Shown piece by piece: positions 17,058-24,777 of a DNA stretch of 64,000 nucleotides (position 1 is the stretch's first letter; the number at the start of each line of letters is the position of its first letter). The DNA lies in contig CAZKJG010000014.1 of the NCBI GenBank assembly GCA_964553045.1, positions 1 to 64,000 on the forward strand, given 5' to 3'. Made by a program: the position numbers and the translations under genes. A model generated the notes under the pieces. That model had not been told where the DNA came from and made no database searches. It was given only the letters and a program-made list of their open reading frames with translations. Source of the stretch: JAWLEP01 sp964553045. Its GTDB lineage: Bacteria > Fermentibacterota > Fermentibacteria > Fermentibacterales > JCC-6.

Positions 17058-18785
17058 ATGGGCCGAAAGGGACCGGAAGCGGAAGGCGCCGACCGGAACG
17101 TGGTCATATGCGGCGGGGCCGGACAGGGAATCAAGACGGTGGAGAGCCTGCTGGCCGCTATTGTCAGGGCAGCAGGAAGGTACGTGTACTCCACGAAGGA
17201 GTACATGTCCCGCATAAGGGGCGGCAGCAACTCAACCGACCTCAGGATATCGGACCGGCCGGTGGAATGCCCGATCGACAGGGTGGACCTGCTGGTTGCC
17301 CTGGGGCCGGAAGCCGTCCGTCACATGGCCGGCCGCGCCGGAGCCGGCACCGCGGCAGTCGCCTCCCCGGAAGCCGTGGAGGGTGAGATGGAGGGCTTTC
17401 CCGGAAGGGCGTTTCCGGTGCCGATAGCGCACCTTGCCGAAGAGGCCGGAAAGGAGGTCTACTCGAACACGGTGGCCGCCGGAGTGGTGGCTGGAGCCGC
17501 CGGTATGGATCTGAAGACCTGTCTGAAGACGGTGGAGAGCCGCTTCGGCAGCATGGAGGAGGAAGACCGCGACGGGAACATGGCCGCCTTCAGAAGCGGC
17601 TATGAAGCTGGATGTGAACTGGATCTGGATTTCTCCCTTCCCGAGCCCGCCGAAGCCCCGGGGCCGAAGCTAATGCTCAACGGCGCCCAGGCTGTGGGGC
17701 TGGGAGCCATAGCCGGTGGCCTGCGCTTCATATGCTCCTATCCCATGTCGCCCTCGACCGGAGTACTGGCCTTTCTGGCAGAACAGGCCCGCCGATTCGG
17801 ACTGGTGGTGGAGCAGGCCGAGGACGAGATATCCGCTGTGAACATGGGCTTGGGCGCCTGGTACACCGGCGCACGCTCCATGATAACCACCTCCGGCGGA
17901 GGTCTGGCCCTGATGTCCGAGGGCATCAGCCTGGCGGGAATGGTGGAGACCCCACTGGTTCTGCACGTGGCCCAGAGGCCCGGGCCGGCTACCGGCCTTC
18001 CCACCCGGACCGGCCAGGAGGACCTCGATCTGGTTCTGGGAGCCGGCCATGGGGAATTCCCGGTGGCCGTGCTCGCCCCCGGCTGCCTCGAAGAGGCCTT
18101 TCGCCTTACCGCCCGGGCCTTCTGGCTGGCCGAGAAGCATCAGGTGCCGGTATTCGTGGTGACGGACCAGTGCATAATGGACTCCTACCACCCTGTATCC
18201 GATCTGGACCTGGAGGGGGTCAGCCCTGAGAGGTTCCTGGTGGACGCCGGGAAGGACTACCGCAGGTACAGCCTGGAGCAGGGGCCGCCATCTCCCATGG
18301 CCGTGCCCGGTTCGGGCCCCGGCCTGGTATGCCTGGACAGCGACGAGCACGACGAGGCCGGACACATAACCGAGGACCTCGAGCTCAGAGTGAGAATGGT
18401 GGACAAGAGGCTGGGCAAGCTCGACGGCCTGGCCGCGGACGCGCTGGAGCCGGAGCTGACCGGCGACGGCGGCATACGGGTGGTGTGCTGGGGGTCCTCC
18501 AGGAACCCCTGCCTGGAGGCGGTGCAGAGGCTGGGGAGGAAGGATGTTTCGGTGATGCACCTGCCCCAGCTCTACCCCCTGCACGAAAGGGCGGGCGAGC
18601 TGCTGGAAACGGCGGAAGCCGTGGTGACTGTGGAGGGCAATGCCACAGGCCAGATGGGCCGCCTTCTCGGCGACATGGCCGGCATAACCCCGGACCACGA
18701 GGTTCTGAGGTACGACGGTCTTCCATTCAGGGCGGACACGCTGGCCGAGAGGCTGCGGAAGGTGCTGGAAGGGGGAGAGGGATGA
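17058..18785 (+). CDS. korA: 2-oxoacid:acceptor oxidoreductase, fused gamma-alpha subunit
   Basis: A 575-residue subunit of a 2-oxoacid:ferredoxin oxidoreductase, which oxidatively decarboxylates a 2-oxoacid to acyl-CoA and reduces ferredoxin. Residues about 15-190 are the gamma domain (CGGAGQGIKTVE, YMSRIRGGSN); the rest is the alpha subunit with the pyrimidine-binding region (SYPMSPSTGVLAFL, QAEDEISAVNMGLGA, TTSGGGLALMSEG). The fused layout is typical of KorA-type enzymes. It overlaps korB by 4 bases. The start at 17058 has GGGGGAAAG upstream. The acid used (2-oxoglutarate or other) cannot be told from sequence alone. Confidence 0.92.
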   Translation: MGRKGPEAEGADRNVVICGGAGQGIKTVESLLAAIVRAAGRYVYSTKEYMSRIRGGSNSTDLRISDRPVECPIDRVDLLVALGPEAVRHMAGRAGAGTAAVASPEAVEGEMEGFPGRAFPVPIAHLAEEAGKEVYSNTVAAGVVAGAAGMDLKTCLKTVESRFGSMEEEDRDGNMAAFRSGYEAGCELDLDFSLPEPAEAPGPKLMLNGAQAVGLGAIAGGLRFICSYPMSPSTGVLAFLAEQARRFGLVVEQAEDEISAVNMGLGAWYTGARSMITTSGGGLALMSEGISLAGMVETPLVLHVAQRPGPATGLPTRTGQEDLDLVLGAGHGEFPVAVLAPGCLEEAFRLTARAFWLAEKHQVPVFVVTDQCIMDSYHPVSDLDLEGVSPERFLVDAGKDYRRYSLEQGPPSPMAVPGSGPGLVCLDSDEHDEAGHITEDLELRVRMVDKRLGKLDGLAADALEPELTGDGGIRVVCWGSSRNPCLEAVQRLGRKDVSVMHLPQLYPLHERAGELLETAEAVVTVEGNATGQMGRLLGDMAGITPDHEVLRYDGLPFRADTLAERLRKVLEGGEG

Positions 18786-19642
18786 GCTACATCCACGGGA
18801 TGCAGGGGCTGGACATCGCCTGGTGCCCCGGGTGCGGCAACTTCGCCATACGCAAGGCGCTGCTGGCGGCGCTAGAGGACCTGGAGGTGCCACCGCAGAA
18901 GCTCGTTATCGCCTCCGGCATAGGACAGGCACCCAAGATGCCCCACTACCTGCGCTGCAACTGTTTCAACGGCCTGCACGGGCGTTCGCTGCCGGTGGCC
19001 ACGGCCATCAAGGCTTCAAACCGCGGCCTCACGGTAATAGCCGAAGGCGGCGACGGGGACATGTACGGCGAGGGCGGCAACCACTTCATCCACTGCCTCA
19101 GGCGCAACCCCGATATCGTCAACCTTGTGCACAACAACATGGTCTACGGCCTCACCAAGGGGCAGGCCTCGCCCACCAGCATGAGGGGCTTCCACACTCC
19201 TGTACAGACCGAGGGGGTGATACTCGATCCCTTCAACCCCATCGCGGTGGCGGTGGCCCTGGACGCCTCCTTCGTGGCCAGGTCCTTCGCCGGCGACCAC
19301 GACCATCTCAGGGGGATGATAACGGAGGCCGCGCGGCACCGGGGCTACGCCCTGGTGGACATCTTCCAGCCCTGCGTATCCTTCAACCGGGTGAACGACT
19401 ACAAGTGGTTCAGCGAGCACACATACAGGCTGGAGGATGGCTACGACCCCACGGACAGGCAGGCGGCCTTCGCCAGGGCCATGGAGACGGAGGAGATGCC
19501 CCTGGGCGTGATCTACCGCAACTCCGGAAGGAAGACGTTCGAGGAGCAGCAGCCGGCCTGGGAGGACGACTCCCGGCCGCTGTACAGGCGCGAGAAGGAC
19601 ATGGAAGAATTGAGGGAGCTCGTGGAGAGCTTCCGGGGATAG
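18782..19642 (+). CDS. korB: 2-oxoacid:acceptor oxidoreductase, beta subunit
   Basis: A 286-residue TPP-binding beta subunit. It has the CPGCGN cluster-ligand motif near the N-terminus, ASGIGQAPKMPHYL, and the TPP-Mg motif GDGDMYGEGGNHF ending in NN (VHNNMVYGLTKGQASPTS). It overlaps korA by an ATGA junction, so the two chains are made together. The length matches KorB-type proteins (about 280-300). A peroxiredoxin gene follows after 10 bases, in keeping with protecting an oxygen-sensitive iron-sulfur enzyme (inference). Confidence 0.93.
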   Translation: MSYIHGMQGLDIAWCPGCGNFAIRKALLAALEDLEVPPQKLVIASGIGQAPKMPHYLRCNCFNGLHGRSLPVATAIKASNRGLTVIAEGGDGDMYGEGGNHFIHCLRRNPDIVNLVHNNMVYGLTKGQASPTSMRGFHTPVQTEGVILDPFNPIAVAVALDASFVARSFAGDHDHLRGMITEAARHRGYALVDIFQPCVSFNRVNDYKWFSEHTYRLEDGYDPTDRQAAFARAMETEEMPLGVIYRNSGRKTFEEQQPAWEDDSRPLYRREKDMEELRELVESFRG

Positions 19643-19652
19643 AGGAGGAAAG

Positions 19653-20108
19653 ATGGCTGCAGAGATGGGCGACGTGCTGGAAAACTTCGAGCTCTCCGAC
19701 CAGGAGGGCGAGAGGGTCAGGCTTTCGGACCTCAGGGGTAAGCGGGTTCTTCTCTCCTTCCATCCCCTGGCCTGGACCGGCATTTGCACGAAGCAGATGA
19801 AGGCCCTGGAGGAGGCCATGGACCGTTTCGACAGCATGGGCGTTGTCCCCCTGGGCCTCAGCGTCGACGCGGTGCCCTCCAAGAAGGCCTGGTCGGACGA
19901 CATGGGACTGGAGAGGCTGCGGATCCTGTCGGACTTCTGGCCTCACGGCAAGGTGGCGCGCTCGGCAGACATCTTCGTGCAGAAGCTGGGTTTCTCCGGC
20001 CGGGGCAACATAGCCCTCGACGGGGAGGGGCGCGTCATCATGCGGAAGATCTACGAGATCAAGCAGCTTCCGGACCTCGAGGAGGTGCTGGCCGAGCTCT
20101 CCGGCTGA
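19653..20108 (+). CDS. Peroxiredoxin, 1-Cys type
   Basis: A 151-residue thiol peroxidase of the AhpC/TSA group. The peroxidatic Cys45 lies in FHPLAWTGIC, the form seen in anaerobe peroxiredoxins. No second Cys is visible, so reduction should use an outside thiol. The length is normal. GAGGAGG lies before the ATG. It is in one operon with korAB and the HAD phosphatase gene, which starts 2 bases after its stop. Confidence 0.9.
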   Translation: MAAEMGDVLENFELSDQEGERVRLSDLRGKRVLLSFHPLAWTGICTKQMKALEEAMDRFDSMGVVPLGLSVDAVPSKKAWSDDMGLERLRILSDFWPHGKVARSADIFVQKLGFSGRGNIALDGEGRVIMRKIYEIKQLPDLEEVLAELSG

Positions 20109-20110
20109 TT

Positions 20111-20785
20111 ATGGACGTCACATCGGATGACGGTTTCCCCGACGGAGTGCTGCTGGACATGGACGGAACGCTTCTGAACACCCTGGAGGACATCCGTGAC
20201 GTGGTGAACTCCGTTCTTGCGGACCACCGTCTGGGCCCCTTCGGTCTGGAGGATTACCGGCGTGGCGTGGGAAGCGGAGTCGATGCGCTCCTGGAGAGGC
20301 TTCTGCCGGATGCGGGTGGGCAGGTGGACCTGCATTGGCTGGCCCGGCAGGTCCGGCGGAGGTACGCCGCATGGGGCAACCCGAAGACCAGGCCCTACGA
20401 AGGGATACCGGCCATGCTGGATGCCATCTCGGATTCCGGCCTTCCCATGGCCATCGTGACCAACAAGCCCCAGGATGCCGCAGAGGGATGCGTCAAGGGA
20501 TTACTTGACAGCTGGAGCTTCGCGGCGGTAATCGGCGCCGGCGGCGGGTATCCTCTCAAGCCTGATCCCTCGGGGTCGCTCCGGGCGGCTGCGATCATGG
20601 GAGCCGACCCAGGACGGGTACTCTACCTGGGTGATTCCGAGGTCGATATGCGGACCGCGGCGGCAGCCGGGATGGTTCCAGTGGGAGCTTTGTGGGGCTT
20701 TCGCGACAGGAAGACGCTGGAGTGGGAGGGGGCCCGGTACCTGGTGGGCCGGCCACCTGATGTAATGGATCTACTGACGGGCTAA
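20111..20785 (+). CDS. HAD-family phosphatase, phosphoglycolate-phosphatase-like
   Basis: A 224-residue HAD hydrolase with motif I DMDGTLLNT (nucleophile Asp), motif II in IVTNKPQ, motif III Lys in LKPDPSG, and motif IV LGDSEVDMRTA. The helical cap between motifs I and II places it with Gph/PGP-like enzymes that dephosphorylate small metabolites. The start at 20111 lies 2 bases after the peroxiredoxin stop. The substrate is not predictable. Confidence 0.88.
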   Translation: MDVTSDDGFPDGVLLDMDGTLLNTLEDIRDVVNSVLADHRLGPFGLEDYRRGVGSGVDALLERLLPDAGGQVDLHWLARQVRRRYAAWGNPKTRPYEGIPAMLDAISDSGLPMAIVTNKPQDAAEGCVKGLLDSWSFAAVIGAGGGYPLKPDPSGSLRAAAIMGADPGRVLYLGDSEVDMRTAAAAGMVPVGALWGFRDRKTLEWEGARYLVGRPPDVMDLLTG

Positions 20786-20836
20786 AGCCGCATGGGATGA
20801 TCGGATACAACCAAGACTCGGTGGAGGTAGCTTGGA

Positions 20837-21274
20837 ATGGATGATCGGCAGTTCCGGGTCCGTGGAGAGACAGTGGAGATGGATACCGAGGGCTTCTCGG
20901 ACATCGTGGACCTCTCCGGTGAGGTCCGAAGGGTGGTGGGCGAAAGCGGCGTGCGGCAGGGTCACGTCAGCGTCACCGCCGTCGGTTCCACCGCCTCGGT
21001 GACCACCATCGAGTTCGAGCCGGCGCTGGTTCAGGACATGCGGGAGCTGCTGGAGGAAATCGTGCCCTCCGACCGCCGGTCGCGTCATTCCGAGACCTGG
21101 GGCGACGACAACGGCTTCTCTCATATGAGGGCCAGCCTGATGGGGCCCGGTGTAACCCTTCCGGTGGAGGACGGCGCCCCCCTCACTGGCACCTGGCAGC
21201 AGGTTGTTGTTATAGATCACGACAACGGGCCCAGGCGTCGCCGGGTGAGGATTCAGGTGGCCGGTCTGGGCTGA
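20837..21274 (+). CDS. YjbQ/UPF0047 family protein
   Basis: A 145-residue protein of the YjbQ (UPF0047) family, recognised by GFSHMRASLMGP followed by LTGTWQQVVVIDHDNGPR. Members have been linked to thiamine phosphate synthase side activity; the true role is unclear. The conserved His of SHMRAS is present. GGTGGAGGT lies upstream of the ATG. Confidence 0.88.
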   Translation: MDDRQFRVRGETVEMDTEGFSDIVDLSGEVRRVVGESGVRQGHVSVTAVGSTASVTTIEFEPALVQDMRELLEEIVPSDRRSRHSETWGDDNGFSHMRASLMGPGVTLPVEDGAPLTGTWQQVVVIDHDNGPRRRRVRIQVAGLG

Positions 21275-21304
21275 GACAACATCGGACAAAGGCGGGGGAT
21301 CGGG

Positions 21305-22075
21305 ATGCAGGGAGATCTTTTGCAGCAGGTTCAGGTGGGTTCGAAGGTGCCGGAGTCCTTCGTATCGGAGTTCAACGTGCCCGAAGAAGCGAGGATACTC
21401 CTCAGGGCCACCAACGGATGCGTTCGGGCGGTTCCCTCGAGGTCGGGACGTCTCGAAGTGGAGGTCAGGGTAGCCGGGCACGTATCCCTGCCCGGGAGCA
21501 AGAGGCTGGCGACCTATCTCAGACCGAGCGACCCGTACATGATACTGGACACCGAATACGAGGACACGGGAATAAGGGCTTCCGCCGACTACGTCATCGG
21601 GCTTCCCGCCAGGGATACGGTTGATCTGACGGTAGAGCTTCTCAACGGGAGCTTCTCCGCGGAGTCCCTGCCCTGCGGGCTGGACGTATCCGTGGGAAAC
21701 GGCGACCTCAGAGCGTCCGGGCTGACCGGAGAGCTCAAGGCCAGGCTGATAAACGGCTCCCTGGAGGTGGACGGCAGTCCCGCGGTCTCCTTTGTCAGGG
21801 CCGGAGGAGATGTGGTCCTGGACATAGGAAAGATCCCCTCCGGAGGCGCCTCCATCACATCTCTGGGCGGGGATGTAAGGATCCGTATGGCGGCCGGACT
21901 AGAGCTCCACCTCGCCGCTCGATCCGGCACCGGAGAGGTCAGCCTGACCGGGCCGTCACCCGAGAACGTCACCACCGGGAGGGGGAGCCTTCAGGGCGAC
22001 CTCAACGGAGGAGGTCCCAGGCTGGGCCTGACATCGGTCAGCTCCGGAGTTTTCATCACCTCGGCCGCCGGCTGA
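21305..22075 (+). CDS. DUF4097-like beta-repeat protein
   Basis: A 256-residue protein with repeats such as L-L-N-G-S-F-S-A-E-S, V-S-V-G-N-G-D-L-R-A-S-G and L-I-N-G-S-L-E-V-D-G, the pattern of DUF4097 putative adhesin or auto-transporter-like beta-helix proteins. There is no signal peptide, so it should be inside the cell unless exported unconventionally. It sits between yjbQ and an amidase gene in the same direction. Function unknown. Confidence 0.7.
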   Translation: MQGDLLQQVQVGSKVPESFVSEFNVPEEARILLRATNGCVRAVPSRSGRLEVEVRVAGHVSLPGSKRLATYLRPSDPYMILDTEYEDTGIRASADYVIGLPARDTVDLTVELLNGSFSAESLPCGLDVSVGNGDLRASGLTGELKARLINGSLEVDGSPAVSFVRAGGDVVLDIGKIPSGGASITSLGGDVRIRMAAGLELHLAARSGTGEVSLTGPSPENVTTGRGSLQGDLNGGGPRLGLTSVSSGVFITSAAG

Positions 22076-22111
22076 GGATTCTCTCGGCCTTCGGCCTGGC
22101 ACGGACGGGCA

Positions 22112-22660
22112 ATGAGCATCTCCGACGAAGGAGTAATGGACTGGCTGAGGGACGTGGGAGTGCACCTGCCACCGGGCCTCGACGAAGTGGAGTGCGCGGC
22201 ACTGGCCCGGAGGCCGGATGAGTCTGTCTACGCCGAGATGGACAGCGTCCACCGGCTGGTGGTGCACCATTCCGCCACTGAAACCGGCTCGGCGCGGCTG
22301 ATTCGAGTCCTGCACCGCGGGGTGTTCGGCTGGGACGATATAGGTTACCACTACGTGATAGGCAACGGCACCGATTCGGCCGAGGGGCTGGTGGAGGAGG
22401 GACGCCCGGAATGGGCCGTGGGGGCGCATTCCAGAGGGAACAACAGCGACTCCCTGGGCATCTGCATGGTGGGTGATTTCCACAGCCGCGATCCCGGATG
22501 TCGGCAGATGCGGTCCCTGGGGGAGCTGCTGTCGGACATGCTGGGCCGCTACGACCTGGACCGCGAGGCCGTGCTGCTGCACAGACAGATGCCCGGCAAC
22601 AAGACGGAGTGCCCCGGCGCCAGACTGCCTCTGAAAGCGGTTCTGGAGGCGCTCAGGTAG
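22112..22660 (+). CDS. N-acetylmuramoyl-L-alanine amidase / PGRP-like
   Basis: A 182-residue zinc amidase of the amidase_2/PGRP fold, which cuts the bond between MurNAc and L-Ala in peptidoglycan. Zinc ligands fit VVHHSAT (first His), the His of LLHRQMPG and the Cys of KTECPG; GWDDIGYHYVIGNG and VGAHSRGNNSDSLGI are also typical. No signal peptide is seen, so it might act on recycled muropeptides in the cytoplasm (inference). Confidence 0.87.
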   Translation: MSISDEGVMDWLRDVGVHLPPGLDEVECAALARRPDESVYAEMDSVHRLVVHHSATETGSARLIRVLHRGVFGWDDIGYHYVIGNGTDSAEGLVEEGRPEWAVGAHSRGNNSDSLGICMVGDFHSRDPGCRQMRSLGELLSDMLGRYDLDREAVLLHRQMPGNKTECPGARLPLKAVLEALR

Positions 22661-22675
22661 TGCTGCCGGAGGGGC

Positions 22676-22704
22676 TTGCCTGATTACCCGGGCCGTTGTA
22701 TATA
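22676..22704 (+). promoter_or_regulatory. Sigma-70-type promoter of secG and tRNA-Leu
   Basis: TTGCCT (22676-22681), a 17-base spacer, and TATATA (22699-22704). It lies 30 bases before the secG ATG, with GGGAGG between. Confidence 0.6.
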
Positions 22705-22734
22705 CCTGCTTCCAATAGGGAGGTAAGTGATTAC

Positions 22735-22959
22735 ATGATAGCTGTTCTTACGTTCCTTCACGTGATAATTTGCATTCTGCTGGTGGCCATAGTACTCATG
22801 CAGAAGTCGAAGGGCGACGGCCTTTCCGGAGCCTTCGGAGGCGGAGGTGCACTCACGGCTTCCTTCGGAAACCGGGGGGCGGCCACGCTGCTCTCCAAGC
22901 TGACCACGGTCTTCGCCGTTCTCTTCATGGTCACCTCGTTCCTTCTGGCGATACTCTAG
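22735..22959 (+). CDS. secG: Preprotein translocase subunit SecG
   Basis: A 74-residue protein with two membrane helices flanking the conserved VLMQKSKGDGLSGAFGGGG segment that defines SecG, the small helper of the SecYEG export channel. The ATG at 22735 follows GGGAGGTAAG. A tRNA-Leu gene lies 7 bases after the stop, the same neighbour as in Escherichia coli (secG-leuU), so the pair is probably co-transcribed. Confidence 0.94.
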   Translation: MIAVLTFLHVIICILLVAIVLMQKSKGDGLSGAFGGGGALTASFGNRGAATLLSKLTTVFAVLFMVTSFLLAIL

Positions 22960-22966
22960 CCACGTC

Positions 22967-23055
22967 GCCGGGGTGGTGGAATTGGCAGACACGCTAGGCT
23001 AAGGACCTAGTGGGCGTTTTCGCCTGTGCGGGTTCGAGTCCCGCCCCCGGTACCA
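22967..23055 (+). tRNA. tRNA-Leu (anticodon AAG)
   Basis: A full class II tRNA of 89 bases with an encoded CCA end. The acceptor arm GCCGGGG pairs with CCCCGGT, the anticodon stem CTAGG/CCTAG encloses the loop CTAAGGA, a long variable arm (TGGGCGTTTTCGCC region) follows, and the T arm is GCGGG-TTCGAGT-CCCGC. The loop gives anticodon AAG (CUU/CUC codons), unusual since most bacteria use GAG. A34 would probably be edited to inosine by TadA. Confidence 0.93.
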
Positions 23056-23057
23056 CG

Positions 23058-23370
23058 GCCAAAGGGCTCCAGTGCAATGCGCTGGAGCCCTTTGGCGAGG
23101 CAGTTTGCTGTCGCAAACTGCACCGTACTGCTGCACTCCCGGCTGACACTCCAGTGCAATGCGCTGGAGCCCTTTGGCGAGGCAGTTTGCTGTCGCAAAC
23201 TGCNNNNNNNNNNNNNNNNNNNNNNNNNNNNNNNNNNNNNNNNNNNNNNNNNNNNNNNNNNNNNNNNNNNNNNNNNNNNNNNNNNNNNNNNNNNNNNNNN
23301 NNNCTGACACTCCAGTGCAATGCGCTGGAGCCCTTTGGCGAGGCAGTTTGCTGTCGCAGACTGCACCGCC
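23058..23370 (+). repeat. Tandem 82-bp hairpin repeats with assembly gap
   Basis: A repeat unit of 82 bases begins with CCAGTGCAATGCGCTGGAG at 23069, again at 23151, and again after the gap at 23312; the number hidden by the gap is unknown. Each unit has two inverted repeats: CTCCAG/CTGGAG and a perfect 9-bp stem GCAGTTTGC/GCAAACTGC with a TGTC loop. In the first copy the former grows to a perfect 15-bp stem (23058-23072 with 23082-23096), 2 bases after the tRNA, and may also stop transcription. There are no variable spacers. The last copy carries one A-to-G change in the second stem (GCAGACTGC). Confidence 0.85.
23204..23303. other. Assembly gap of 100 N
   Basis: Exactly 100 undetermined bases, a standard scaffold spacer, lie within the repeat array. 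Real length and copy number are unknown. Confidence 0.99.
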
Positions 23371-23406
23371 CCATCCGCAGGAGAGGCTCAACCAGGGGCT
23401 GGTCGG

Positions 23407-24258
23407 CTACTGGGGGGGGACCTGGACGGTGCGTACGGGGCATCCGGCCCGTCGCACGGAGAGGGCCAGGGTATCCTCGGCGGTTATGAGCAGGCCGCGA
23501 AGTGTCATAGGGTGGTAGATGTGCATGTCGTCGGCGTACACGATGAGATCGCCGGGACGGAGGCCGCAGTTCCATGCGGGGCTGTCGTGCTCCACCCCGA
23601 GCAGATGCACGCCCGACGGTGTGGAGCCGCTGGAAGCGTAAGCGATGGCGGTTACCCCGAAGGAGGGCCCCTCGTACTCCTGACCGAAGATGGACAGCTT
23701 CGCCCACAGCTGCCAGATCTGCGAGGGCAGAACCACAAGCCGCTCCCTGACGGTGGCGCTGAAATTCGAGGCGTGGGCTACGGTAGAGAGGCCGGTTACG
23801 ATTCCTATGAAATCCCCGCCCTCGGTGAAGGCCGCCGCTCCCATCATGCCCTCCAGCCGATCGGTGGAGAGCAGGAAGGTGCCATCGCTCTGGCGCTTCA
23901 GCATCCGGCCCTCGGTGCGCACGCGCCCCGCTCTGCCCTGGCCCACCAGGACCAGACGGTCGCCGTCGGAGGGCAGGTCCTCGCTGGGAAGGACGTAGGA
24001 GCTGAATACGTCCTCCTCGTGGGAGAGTATCGCCAGGCCCAGGTCGGGCAGGACCGTCTCGGTCATGAGTACGCCGGACTCCTCTTCTATGTACGGAACC
24101 CCTGCGGTAGCGAAGGGCAACAGCGTAATCACGTGACGGGGTGAGATCGCGGTGGCCGTGGCCAGCTGGACGGCGCCTCCGGTGGTCTGCACCCGAATCG
24201 TAACCACGGCGTCATCGGGCACCGATCCCAGAAGCAGGAGGATCAGGAGCTGCCACAT
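23407..24258 (-). CDS. HtrA-like PDZ protein lacking catalytic His and Ser
   Basis: A 283-residue exported or membrane-anchored protein: a short hydrophobic N-terminus, a trypsin-like domain (about 15-190) and a PDZ domain (about 195-280, with GVEHDSPAWNCGLRPGDLIVYAD). Compared with HtrA/DegS, the His position in the V-x-T-x-x-H motif is Pro (VITLLPFA), and the G-N-S-G-G-P motif is G-M-M-G-A-A, so the catalytic His and Ser are gone; the Asp of DLGLAIL remains. It should therefore not cut peptides but could still bind exposed C-termini. It is the third gene after an ECF sigma factor and its anti-sigma factor, 9 bases downstream, suggesting a sensor role in envelope stress (inference). Confidence 0.8.
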   Translation of the reverse strand: MWQLLILLLLGSVPDDAVVTIRVQTTGGAVQLATATAISPRHVITLLPFATAGVPYIEEESGVLMTETVLPDLGLAILSHEEDVFSSYVLPSEDLPSDGDRLVLVGQGRAGRVRTEGRMLKRQSDGTFLLSTDRLEGMMGAAAFTEGGDFIGIVTGLSTVAHASNFSATVRERLVVLPSQIWQLWAKLSIFGQEYEGPSFGVTAIAYASSGSTPSGVHLLGVEHDSPAWNCGLRPGDLIVYADDMHIYHPMTLRGLLITAEDTLALSVRRAGCPVRTVQVPPQ

Positions 24259-24267
24259 GGCAGGCTC

Positions 24268-24777
24268 CTAGAAGCTGACGATGTTGGCGCTTCGCCTGTA
24301 GGGCGCGAGCGGCGCAAGAGAGACCTCCTCGGAGGACACCTTCGATGGAGCGGTAGAGAGGTCCCCGGGAAGCTTGCGATGCTCCGCTCCGGACACCGCC
24401 ACTGCGGCGGACCGGGCCGCCGGTGCCGGGGAATCGGCGGGTATGAGGGTCGAGACCGCCAGGAACACGGCTGCAGCCGCGGCGGCGAAGGGCAGACCCA
24501 GCAGTAATCTCTGTCTGAGGCCCCCGCCGGCGGCAGCGGGATCTGACCCGATGTCGGCACCGGTCTCCAGCATTCGCCTTACGCTGCTCTCCAGATCTGC
24601 CGGGGGGTGGGGAGAGGAGATGGTCTTCATGACCCTGGAGATGTCACGGGTGAGCTCGAGGCGACGTCTGCAGTGCGGGCATCCGTTGACGTGGAAGCGG
24701 AGCAGGTTGCGCTCGTGCTCGGTGGCCACTCCGTCCACCACCTTGTCGATAAGCCTGGATGCGCTGCGGCAGTTCAT
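24268..24777 (-). CDS. Zinc-binding anti-sigma factor
   Basis: A 169-residue membrane anti-sigma factor. The N-terminal domain has the zinc motif H-x3-C-x2-C (FHVNGCPHC) after MNCRSASRLIDKVVDGV, the signature of the anti-sigma (ZAS) domain that holds an ECF sigma factor. A single transmembrane helix lies at about 93-115, followed by a periplasmic tail of about 55 residues. It overlaps the sigma gene by 4 bases, the usual pairing. Release is probably by proteolysis of the tail. Confidence 0.88.
   Translation of the reverse strand: MNCRSASRLIDKVVDGVATEHERNLLRFHVNGCPHCRRRLELTRDISRVMKTISSPHPPADLESSVRRMLETGADIGSDPAAAGGGLRQRLLLGLPFAAAAAAVFLAVSTLIPADSPAPAARSAAVAVSGAEHRKLPGDLSTAPSKVSSEEVSLAPLAPYRRSANIVSF

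Noticed and set aside
23058..23370. CRISPR array
   Set aside because: The units are 82 bases long and adjoin one another directly; there are no variable spacers and no cas genes.
22994..23707. Open frames reading through the repeat array and the N gap
   Set aside because: They are made of repeated hairpin sequence and undetermined bases and overlap the tRNA and the PDZ protein gene.
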